From assembly GCA_015233295.1 (NCBI GenBank), contig JADFYC010000234.1, positions 1 through 6,026 of the forward strand: 6,026 bases of DNA, given 5' to 3'. This stretch comes from Deltaproteobacteria bacterium (GTDB taxonomy: Bacteria; Desulfobacterota; JADFXK01). Of the stretch, positions 1-5,335 are shown in pieces. How positions within the stretch are numbered: the first letter of the stretch is position 1; the number at the start of each line of letters is the position of its first letter. Under the pieces are notes generated by a model. The model was not told the origin of the DNA. It did not search any database and saw nothing but the letters and a program-made list of their open reading frames with translations. The position numbers and the translations under genes are program-made.

Positions 1-944
1 ACCCTGGTCATCAAGACGATGCCCGGAGACAAGGAATAGCTGACCGTCCCGGTCACGCCCAATAGCCCGGCCAGGATACTCCCTACCCCGCATCCCGCCA
101 TGCCCCGATCAATCCGGCGTTCCATATCTCCATTTCCGACCACCTGCCCAATGGCATACAGGCTGCCCAATTGATTCACCACCAGGGCCAGATAGGCCAG
201 AAGAAAACTGGCCATCACCGGAAAAGAGAAAACGGGCCGCGGTCCCCAAAAAGGATCAGGAGAAGAAAACCAGGCCGTGGCCAGGAACCTCGATGAATCC
301 AGCCGACCCATCAATCCAAAGATGAGGCATCCGAAGATGATCCCCCAGAGCAGAGAAAGACTGGCCCAAAACCCCTTAAGCCAATAGGAGAAAATGGCCG
401 TGCCGAAGATCACCGTCACCGACAGGCCGAAGATCACCGGGTCGCCCTGAGGTGTCTGCGGGGTTTGACCGGTCAGGACCGGGACCATGAAGGGCAGCAA
501 AGTGAAGGCGATCAACAGCAGGATCACCCCGATAACATTATCGGTAAACAGATGATTGAGTTTCCGGATCCAACCGAAGAAACCACACACCGCCAGCAGG
601 CCCCCGCCGGCCAACATACCCCCTTCCAAGGCGGCCAGGCCATGGGCGGACAACGTCCCGAAACACAACAAGATGACCGTGGAAGGCCCGTCCATCAGCG
701 GATAACGGTGGCCCCACAATGTCTGGATAATCATCACCACGCCGGAGACAATCATCACCCGCTGGAAAAAAGCGACTCTGGCCGGTAAAGACATTCCCAG
801 CAGCTCCGCAGCCATAACGGTTGAAACTGTGATCAACGGCAGAAACAAGACCGTCCACTGAAGGCCATAGATCAACAATCGGCCTAATGGAGGGCGGTCG
901 TCCTTTTGGTAAAGGAGGAGGTCGGCGGGTTGAATTGCGGCCAT
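1..944 (-). CDS. NCS2-family (nucleobase:cation symporter-2 type) permease, 3' end cut by window edge
   Basis: The frame is open from ATG at 944 to base 1 with no stop, giving 314 residues of a typically 430-500 residue inner-membrane carrier. I translated it codon by codon. It is very hydrophobic with many membrane segments (for example about residues 24-48, 61-77, 86-104, 108-124, 134-156, 169-187, 192-212, 239-268, 285-300). Family marks are YGLQW near residue 26 (the 'YGLQH' position of TM1), a TM8-like stretch around 245-265, and GLLGVTGTVSYSLSPG followed by LMTR at 293-314, matching the TM10 NCS2 signature. NCS2 proteins import uracil, xanthine, urate or related compounds with H+ or Na+. 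Aligning by eye with UraA, substrate-binding Glu241 and Glu290 correspond to Asn257 and Leu305, so the substrate cannot be assumed. A TGA six codons upstream (962-960) leaves ATG 944 as the natural start, but no good ribosome binding site precedes it. Family assignment is firm; substrate is unknown. Confidence 0.9.
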   Translation of the reverse strand, partial: MAAIQPADLLLYQKDDRPPLGRLLIYGLQWTVLFLPLITVSTVMAAELLGMSLPARVAFFQRVMIVSGVVMIIQTLWGHRYPLMDGPSTVILLCFGTLSAHGLAALEGGMLAGGGLLAVCGFFGWIRKLNHLFTDNVIGVILLLIAFTLLPFMVPVLTGQTPQTPQGDPVIFGLSVTVIFGTAIFSYWLKGFWASLSLLWGIIFGCLIFGLMGRLDSSRFLATAWFSSPDPFWGPRPVFSFPVMASFLLAYLALVVNQLGSLYAIGQVVGNGDMERRIDRGMAGCGVGSILAGLLGVTGTVSYSLSPGIVLMTR

Positions 945-949
945 GTTTG

Positions 950-1005
950 GTTGCGGATTTCAGGTTGCGTGTTGCGGGTTAGGTGTTGAGCGTTCCCTGT
1001 TGCTG
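950..1005. repeat. Degenerate GTTGCGG heptamer repeats
   Basis: On the plus strand, GTTGCGG occurs at 950-956 and 971-977, GTTGCGT at 964-970 (directly abutting the next copy), and looser copies GTTGAGC at 985-991 and GTTGCTG at 999-1005. On the gene strand this reads as CCGCAAC/ACGCAAC units. The array fills the spacer between the zinc-ribbon gene and the permease start and sits where the permease ribosome binding site should be. A similar style of low-complexity intergenic repeat occurs in many deltaproteobacterial genomes (general recollection, not checked). No CRISPR-like spacing is present. Confidence 0.5.
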
Positions 1006-1048
1006 GCTGCTTGTCGCTGGTACGGGACGGGACGCCGGACGAACCGGG

Positions 1049-1405
1049 CTACCACAACCTGAAGACCTTTTTGCCTTCCCGCAATTCGGCCCTGATCTTT
1101 TCCATATGCCGCAACGCGGCCATATCCCGTTCCAGATCCATAGGGCTGATTTGCATCCGTTCCGACAGATTACTTAAATCCAGGCCGCCGGTTTCTTTGA
1201 GAATGGACAGGATTTGGGTTTGGACCTGAGTGAGTTCATGACTCCCCTGCCCTTTTAACAGGTTCTTGGCCGAATGAACGGCCCAGGGGTCACAGGTCCG
1301 GGTTGGGGAAAGAGCACTCATGTAGCAATCTTCGCAAAGAGTTTGTCCGTGCATTTCCCTGGCTTCCGTTTCTTCAATCGTTTCCTGACACTTGGCGCAT
1401 TGCAT
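1049..1405 (-). CDS. Small zinc-ribbon (LIM-like) plus winged-helix protein, putative transcriptional regulator
   Basis: This is a 118-residue soluble protein. Residues 1-30 carry two CxxC pairs, C3/C6 and C24/C27, with His19 between them, as in small zinc-ribbon or LIM-like modules that bind one zinc. A linker (about 31-55, with TCDPWAVHSAK) leads to a C-terminal stretch of about 56-118 that looks like a winged helix: helix 57-72, a DLSNLSERMQISPMDLERD helix-turn-helix at about 76-94, and a basic wing ending KKVFRLW. DNA binding is inferred, and a protein-binding role is possible. An ATG at 1405 is chosen over an in-frame codon at 1450 because a strong GGAGGTGAT lies 7 bases upstream and the extra 15 residues would overlap the preceding gene. 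It starts 17 bases after the GNAT gene stop, so the two are probably co-transcribed. The specific family name is not recognised. Confidence 0.85.
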   Translation of the reverse strand: MQCAKCQETIEETEAREMHGQTLCEDCYMSALSPTRTCDPWAVHSAKNLLKGQGSHELTQVQTQILSILKETGGLDLSNLSERMQISPMDLERDMAALRHMEKIRAELREGKKVFRLW

Positions 1406-1412
1406 GTCATCA

Positions 1413-1417
1413 CCTCC
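1413..1417 (-). promoter_or_regulatory. Ribosome binding site that fixes the zinc-ribbon gene start
   Basis: The gene strand reads GGAGGTGATGACATG. GGAGG is separated from the ATG at 1405 by 7 bases, an almost perfect Shine-Dalgarno. This decides for the 118-residue product rather than a longer one starting within the GNAT gene. Confidence 0.85.
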
Positions 1418-1422
1418 ATCAA

Positions 1423-2475
1423 TTATTCTTGCCCGGTGATCTCGGACCAATCCGCTTTGACCAGAGCGACCAGTTCCTTGTTCCAGTCATACTCAATTTT
1501 CATCCCGGCCCAGCCGGGTCGGCCGATAATTTTCTGCATCAATAGACCATCGTCGTCAAACCACCGGGGCATGGCCCCGCCCAAAAAATAACCCAGCCGC
1601 CGGAGTTCCTCCACGGTCTTGCCTACCCACGGCCAGGATAGCTTTAACCAGACCTGGATGACCACCACCCCCTGGCTGCGGACCGCCGCCTCTTCCCGGA
1701 TCAGAGCGGCCGCAAAATCGGCCCCGGCCTCGAACACAGCCAGTCGGGCCACTTGGGCGAAATCAAAAATCTGAGTCTTGATATTCGTTCCGACGTCATC
1801 GGGCAGATCTCCGTCCGACGGGGTGAAACTTCGTTCATCGTCGAAATGGCTGTAAATCAACCGCAATTGTTTTTCGTAGGCAGACGGCAAATTAATAACT
1901 TGGGGCCGGGGCTTTCTGGTCATAAAACACATGAGGGCCGAGACGCGGCCGGCGGCGCTTTTTTCTTTCTCATAAGCCGCGGCCGGCATCAGGTCCACTT
2001 CCAAGGCGCAGGAGATGTTTTTCAACCTGTTCCCCACCTTCTGGGTAAAGACATGATTACAAACAGCTTCACCCATGATGGCCGACACCCCGAACTTCTC
2101 GGCCGCGGTAACACAGTTGTGGGTGACCAGTTGGGTGAGGATACCGTGCCCACCGCGGTAGTCCGGTAGTACCGCCCCGGACCCGGATTCATAAATACCA
2201 TCCCAGGGGCCGCTGATAAACAAGGCCGTATGCCCGACAATATCGCCTTTGGGTGTCCGGGCCACCGTGGAGATGGTCCGGAGTCTGGCGTTTTCTTCGA
2301 TCAAGCGATCCGGTTGAATGAATGTTTTGATCGGATATTTCCGGCCGTAGACGGTTAGAAATAAGTTGACCACTCCCGCCGCATCTTCCGGCCGAAAGAA
2401 ATCTACTTCCCAGGTCTGCCCTGGTTCGATGGGCATACTGTTATGCGTTGGCGGGTGAATGGCCTTCTCATTCAT
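1423..2475 (-). CDS. GNAT-fold N-acetyltransferase-like protein, two-part, 350 residues
   Basis: The N-terminal half (about residues 22-165) looks like a GNAT domain: EVDFFRPEDAAGVVNLF is the usual first strand and helix, GDIVGHTALF a central strand pair, and SGAVLPDYRGGHGILTQL (99-116) the beta4/alpha3 acetyl-CoA loop. The loop is atypical: R107 is followed by G108-G109-H110-G111 rather than a clean RxxGxG. The C-terminal half (about 190-345) contains VVVIQVWLKL, then LGYFLGGAMPRWFDDDGLLMQKI (293-315), which resembles the last strands of a second GNAT fold. At 350 residues it is about twice a single-domain GNAT. The acceptor substrate is unknown. ATG 2475 has GGAAAAGG about 8 bases upstream; Met14 is a less likely alternative start. 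It lies 33 bases after the GlcD-like gene and 17 before the zinc-ribbon gene, so it probably belongs to the same operon. GNAT membership is fairly secure; activity is not shown. Confidence 0.85.
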   Translation of the reverse strand: MNEKAIHPPTHNSMPIEPGQTWEVDFFRPEDAAGVVNLFLTVYGRKYPIKTFIQPDRLIEENARLRTISTVARTPKGDIVGHTALFISGPWDGIYESGSGAVLPDYRGGHGILTQLVTHNCVTAAEKFGVSAIMGEAVCNHVFTQKVGNRLKNISCALEVDLMPAAAYEKEKSAAGRVSALMCFMTRKPRPQVINLPSAYEKQLRLIYSHFDDERSFTPSDGDLPDDVGTNIKTQIFDFAQVARLAVFEAGADFAAALIREEAAVRSQGVVVIQVWLKLSWPWVGKTVEELRRLGYFLGGAMPRWFDDDGLLMQKIIGRPGWAGMKIEYDWNKELVALVKADWSEITGQE

Positions 2476-2508
2476 GGATGGCGCCTTTTCCGTTAGGACT
2501 CAAACACA

Positions 2509-3885
2509 TCATGGAAATATCTTCCCGGGATTGAGAATATTGTTGGGATCGAAGGTCCGTTTGATCCGTTTTTGGATATCTATCTCGGCCTGGTTTAATT
2601 CATAGCTCAGGTAAACGGATTTGGTGATGCCCACGCCGTGCTCTCCCGAGAGGGTCCCGCCCAGGGCAATGACCTGTTTGAAGATATCATCCACGGCGTA
2701 GTGGGCTCGGGCGGTTTCGTCGGGGTCATTCCAGTCGAGCATGACATTGACGTGCAGGTTGCCGTCCCCGGCATGGCCAAAGGTTAAGATATTGACCTGA
2801 TAGCGGGTCTTGATGGCTTCGACGGCCCGAATCATGTCCGGAATGGCGCTGATGGGCACGACCACGTCTTCATTGATCTTGCCGGGACGGATATTGGCTA
2901 ACGCCGGCCCCATGGACCGCCTGGCCCGCCACAAGGAGTCCACTTCCTCGGCCGTCTGGGCCACAGTGACTTGCTGGGGAGAAAACGCCGCGATAATTCC
3001 GGCCAGTTCCTTTATTTCGACGTCCACCTGGCCGAGACGGCCATCCACTTCGATCAGCAGCAGCGCCTCCGCATCCGTAGGCCAGCCTAAGCCCAGCGCC
3101 TGGTCGACGCACCGAATGCACGCCTGGTCCATGAATTCCAATGTAGACGGAGTCACCCCCGAGGTCATGATCTTAGACACGGCCGCGGCTGCATCATCAA
3201 TCACGCTGAACAGGGCCAGCAAGGTCTTTTTGGCCTCCGGCTTGGGCAGCAACTTGAGGATGATCTCGGTCATGATCCCCAGGGTTCCCTCAGATCCGAC
3301 CATCAGCCGGGTCAGGTCATAACCCACCACGCCCTTGGCCGTCCTGACCCCGGTTCGGATGATTTCGCCGGTGGGCAAAACCACCCTAAGTCCCCGCACG
3401 TAGTCACGGGTCACTCCATACTTGACCGCCCGCATCCCTCCAGCGCATTCGGCCACATTGCCTCCGATAGTGGAAAATTTGACGCTGCCGGGATCCGGGG
3501 GGTAGAACAAACCCACGTCTTCCACCGCGGCCTGGAGATCAGAAGTGATCACCCCCGGTTCAACCAGGGCGATAAGGTTCTGCCGGTCTACTTCCAGAAT
3601 ACGACTCATTTTGGCCAAGCAGAGAATCACGCCGCCTTTAACGGCCAAAGCCCCTCCGGTCATACCGCTCCCCGCGCCCCTGGGGATAACATTAAACGGG
3701 ACACGGTTAGCCAACTGCATCACTTCGGAGATTTGGTCGGTGTGACTGGGGAAGAGCACTGCTGAGGGCTGATAATGCCGGTTGGTGGCGTCATAGGCAT
3801 ACATCAGGACATCTTCTTGGCGGGTGAGTACGTTTTCCTTGCCCACAATGGACTTCAGTCGCTTCTTTACTTGATCGGAAATCAC
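2509..3885 (-). CDS. GlcD-like FAD-linked 2-hydroxyacid oxidase/dehydrogenase (glycolate or D-lactate type)
   Basis: This 458-residue protein is full length for the family. An N-terminal PCMH-type FAD domain (about 36-215) has the pyrophosphate loop PRGAGSGMTGGA (68-79), the DPGS...TIGGNVAECAGG segment (131-150) and GSEGTLGI (197-204). The FAD-oxidase C-terminal domain (about 218-457) has W319-R320, NEDVVVP (338-344), FGHAGDGNLH (369-378), SGEHGVG (413-419) and the terminal NPGKIF. By analogy with D-2-hydroxyglutarate dehydrogenase, H371, H378 and E415 would bind the metal and H416 act as base; all are present, so the enzyme should be active. Known members oxidise glycolate, D-lactate or D-2-hydroxyglutarate and often pass electrons to an Fe-S partner (GlcF); none is seen here. 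The start is GTG 3885 with GAGGT 6 bases upstream. GNAT and zinc-ribbon genes follow closely. The exact substrate cannot be read from sequence. Confidence 0.93.
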   Translation of the reverse strand: MISDQVKKRLKSIVGKENVLTRQEDVLMYAYDATNRHYQPSAVLFPSHTDQISEVMQLANRVPFNVIPRGAGSGMTGGALAVKGGVILCLAKMSRILEVDRQNLIALVEPGVITSDLQAAVEDVGLFYPPDPGSVKFSTIGGNVAECAGGMRAVKYGVTRDYVRGLRVVLPTGEIIRTGVRTAKGVVGYDLTRLMVGSEGTLGIMTEIILKLLPKPEAKKTLLALFSVIDDAAAAVSKIMTSGVTPSTLEFMDQACIRCVDQALGLGWPTDAEALLLIEVDGRLGQVDVEIKELAGIIAAFSPQQVTVAQTAEEVDSLWRARRSMGPALANIRPGKINEDVVVPISAIPDMIRAVEAIKTRYQVNILTFGHAGDGNLHVNVMLDWNDPDETARAHYAVDDIFKQVIALGGTLSGEHGVGITKSVYLSYELNQAEIDIQKRIKRTFDPNNILNPGKIFP

Positions 3886-3891
3886 CTGGTG

Positions 3892-3896
3892 ACCTC
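3892..3896 (-). promoter_or_regulatory. Ribosome binding site for the GTG start of the GlcD-like gene
   Basis: The gene strand reads TGAGGTCACCAGGTG. GAGGT is followed by a 6-base spacer and then the GTG at 3885. This supports the non-ATG start. The ATG overlapping this site at 3898 is out of frame. Confidence 0.75.
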
Positions 3897-3975
3897 ATTT
3901 GGCTCTACAAAAGCCCAAACTAAGAAAGAACACAATCCAAGAGGCGCAAAGAGAGAGAAAGGGCGGCGTCCTCTA

Positions 3976-3999
3976 CGGTATGCTCTTTTTCGGATACCG
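3976..3999. repeat. 6-bp inverted repeat CGGTAT-N12-ATACCG upstream of GlcD-like gene
   Basis: CGGTAT at 3976-3981 and ATACCG at 3994-3999 are perfect inverted copies with a 12-base centre. The right arm overlaps an imperfect palindrome GATACCGGCATC at 3993-4004. The repeat lies about 90-115 bases upstream of the GTG at 3885, a fair distance for an operator, or it could form a weak hairpin in the transcript. A 6-bp arm pair can arise by chance. Confidence 0.3.
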
Positions 4000-4086
4000 G
4001 CATCGGAATCAAATTACCTTGAAATCGCTCGCAGTAGTGGCGTCACTCGTGGTGATAAAACCAGAAGATATCAATGCCGATGAGTC

Positions 4087-4100
4087 GACGGATAGCCGTC
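4087..4100 (-). terminator. Short hairpin at the DedA stop codon (weak terminator candidate)
   Basis: GACGG-CTAT-CCGTC on the gene strand makes a 5-bp GC-rich stem with a 4-base loop. Its first base is the G of the DedA TAG stop. No U-run follows (CGACTCATCGG), so it is not a typical intrinsic terminator. It may only protect the 3' end or be chance. Confidence 0.22.
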
Positions 4101-4645
4101 TATTTCCGGGCCTTGACAGCCGCGATGAAGGCCAGAGTAAAGAAGCTGCCCAGAAACAGCCAGACTTGCAGATGCTTGGGGTTAATCCCGGAATGATCCA
4201 GGAGATAGCCCAGATAGTACCCCCCAACAGCCACGAGGACAGTCCAGGCCAATGACACCAGCGCGTTAATGATAATAAAGGACTTGGTCCGAATCGTGGT
4301 CAGGCCGATAACAAATGGGGTCACAGATCGGAATCCGTAGATAAATCTATAAAATAGGAGGACCATGATCTGGTGGGTATGGAGCCAACGAAACACCTTA
4401 CCACAACGATCCCGCCATTTTTTTCGCCGGTCCAGAAATTCGCGGCCCCGAAATCTACCCAGGAAAAAAAAAGACTGATCACCAACCATCGCCCCGAAAT
4501 AAGCCCAAAAAAGAACCCACTCCAGGGATAGAATACCGTTGTATGCGGCCAACCCGGCTAACAAGACAAAGGTTTCACCTTCGATTACCGCGCCGACGAA
4601 CAGGGCCAGGTAACCGAACTGATACAAATAATGCTCTACTGCCAT
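4100..4645 (-). CDS. DedA-family inner-membrane protein, YohD-like
   Basis: This 181-residue protein has several membrane segments or re-entrant loops, at about 8-35, 40-63, 92-116, 122-148 and 160-177. The EGETFVLLAGLAA stretch (22-34) and GAMVGDQSFFFLGR (51-64) closely resemble E. coli YohD (EGET..., GxMIGDQ). RFIYGFR at 100-106, followed by P110 and G114, carries the two arginines conserved and needed in DedA proteins. The DedA/SNARE-associated superfamily acts as lipid flippases, for example recycling undecaprenyl phosphate or moving phosphatidylethanolamine, coupled to the proton motive force. Which lipid this one moves is unknown. ATG 4645 is preceded by GGAG at a 9-base spacing. It follows the possible 53-codon ORF by 23 bases, so it may be the last gene of the phosphohexomutase-dtd transcript. 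Confidence 0.92.
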   Translation of the reverse strand: MAVEHYLYQFGYLALFVGAVIEGETFVLLAGLAAYNGILSLEWVLFWAYFGAMVGDQSFFFLGRFRGREFLDRRKKWRDRCGKVFRWLHTHQIMVLLFYRFIYGFRSVTPFVIGLTTIRTKSFIIINALVSLAWTVLVAVGGYYLGYLLDHSGINPKHLQVWLFLGSFFTLAFIAAVKARK

Positions 4646-4668
4646 CTACATCCGCTCCGAGCCGCTGA

Positions 4669-4830
4669 TTACGGCTGCACGTCTGCACTCCATCCGCTGA
4701 CAGGCCATGAAAATGCCATAACCCCGATGGGCAGATATTCAATCCCCAAAAGATGCAAGAAGTCCCCGCGCAGCACCGGCGTCATGAGCAACTCGCAGCT
4801 TCCATTGAGTGCTCCCGAAATCAGGTTCAT
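4669..4830 (-). CDS. Possible small protein of unknown function, 53 residues
   Basis: The frame runs from ATG 4830 to TAA at 4671-4669. The product begins MNLISGALNGSCELLM and ends SGWSADVQP. It is moderately hydrophobic with mixed, protein-like composition. I do not recognise it. Open codons extend upstream of the ATG to a TAG around 4896, overlapping the end of dtd in another frame, so the real gene could be longer with a non-ATG start or could be the 3' remnant of a larger gene. No good ribosome binding site precedes the ATG (CTGGCCTCAGAG). In its favour, it fills the 216-base gap between dtd and the DedA gene on the same strand and leaves only about 31 and 23 bases on either side. Against it, the opposite strand is also open across this stretch, so the frame may be chance. 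Confidence 0.3.
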   Translation of the reverse strand: MNLISGALNGSCELLMTPVLRGDFLHLLGIEYLPIGVMAFSWPVSGWSADVQP

Positions 4831-4861
4831 CTCTGAGGCCAGTGTCTTCTGATCAAGGACC

Positions 4862-5323
4862 TCAGTGATTCCGAGGGGTAAGTTGATTGCTATCTATCAC
4901 CAAGGTAACCGGTCCATGATTAACCAGGGCCACTTCCATCATGGCGCCAAATTTTCCTTGAGCCGCGCCTACTCCGGCGGCTTGAATCTGGGCGATAAAG
5001 TACTCATACAATTTTTCGGCCTTGGCCGGGTCTGCGGCAGAATTAAAAGAAGGGCGGCGGCCTTTACGGCAATCAGCCAACAGGGTGAACTGAGAAACGA
5101 CCAGGACCTGGCCGGCCACGTCCCTAACCGACAGATTCATTTTATCTTCACTATCTTCAAAGACACGTAATTCAACAGTTTTTTTGACCAGCAGATCGGC
5201 CTCTTTGAGAGTATCCTCCGGGGCCACGCCCAGGAGCACGACCAACCCCCGGCCAATGGTCCCAACCACTTCTCCGGCCACGGAGACCTGGGCCTGGCTA
5301 ACCCGTTGCAGCACCATTCGCAT
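4862..5323 (-). CDS. dtd: D-aminoacyl-tRNA deacylase (DTD)
   Basis: This is a 153-residue protein, close to the usual 145-150 of bacterial DTD. DTD hydrolyses D-amino acids, and glycine mischarged on tRNA-Ala, off tRNA in the cytoplasm as a homodimer. Matching landmarks are MRMVLQRVSQAQVSV at the N-terminus, KMNLSV (61-66), the active-site SQFTL (77-81), the basic CRKGRRPSF segment (85-93) and the Gly-cisPro motif in NHGPVTL (135-141), which inserts into the partner's active site. The Asp common in N-D-G-P is His here. ATG 5323 is chosen over an in-frame codon at 5347 because the family begins at MRxVxQRV and GAGAGG lies 6 bases upstream; the longer frame would overlap the preceding gene. Only 10 bases separate it from the phosphohexomutase stop, so the two are probably translationally coupled. 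Confidence 0.96.
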   Translation of the reverse strand: MRMVLQRVSQAQVSVAGEVVGTIGRGLVVLLGVAPEDTLKEADLLVKKTVELRVFEDSEDKMNLSVRDVAGQVLVVSQFTLLADCRKGRRPSFNSAADPAKAEKLYEYFIAQIQAAGVGAAQGKFGAMMEVALVNHGPVTLVIDSNQLTPRNH

Positions 5324-5329
5324 GTCCGG

Positions 5330-5335
5330 CCTCTC
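5330..5335 (-). promoter_or_regulatory. dtd ribosome binding site overlapping the upstream stop codon
   Basis: The gene strand reads TGAGAGGCCGGACATG. GAGAGG lies 6 bases before the ATG at 5323, and its first two bases belong to the TGA (5336-5334) of the phosphohexomutase gene. This fixes the dtd start and suggests coupled translation. Confidence 0.75.

Larger units (their letters stand above)
3886..4099. other. Intergenic spacer between DedA and GlcD-like genes
   Basis: About 214 bases hold no convincing gene on either strand. It is the longest spacer in the window and the most likely site for a promoter of the GlcD-like gene, but I see no clear sigma70 or sigma54 pair on the minus strand. 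On that strand a pyrimidine-rich tract, TTTCTCTCTCTTTGCGCCTC, covers 3941-3960. In frame with the end of the DedA gene the minus strand reads 18 codons to a TGA, then about 40 codons to a TAG. This may be chance or a decayed coding end. Confidence 0.6.

Noticed and set aside
465..788. Plus-strand frame of 107 codons
   Set aside because: It is antisense to the clear permease frame; the product is rich in Gln, His and Asp with no domain, as expected of a shadow.
538..858. Minus-strand frame of 106 codons
   Set aside because: It is out of frame with the permease, which is open across the whole interval and shows NCS2 motifs; this frame has no recognisable features.
1035..1047. CCGG-N5-CCGG hairpin after the zinc-ribbon gene as a terminator
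   Set aside because: The stem is only 4 bp and no U-run follows; too weak to annotate.
1406..1450. Longer N-terminus for the zinc-ribbon protein
   Set aside because: It would overlap the GNAT gene, and the strong GGAGG at 1413-1417 points to ATG 1405.
1753..2169. Plus-strand frame of 138 codons
   Set aside because: Antisense to the GNAT gene, without a family signature or ribosome binding site support.
2810..3322. Plus-strand frame of 170 codons
   Set aside because: Antisense to the GlcD-like gene; a Ser/Ala-rich shadow of its GC-rich codons.
3899..4255. Plus-strand frame of 118 codons spanning the DedA/GlcD spacer
   Set aside because: Half of it is antisense to the DedA gene and its composition shows no domain; no plus-strand ribosome binding site or neighbour supports it.
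4631..4852. Plus-strand frame of 73 codons opposite the small ORF
   Set aside because: It opposes the direction of every other gene and has a Cys/His/Pro-rich composition without a motif; the minus-strand frame fits the operon better, though neither is certain.
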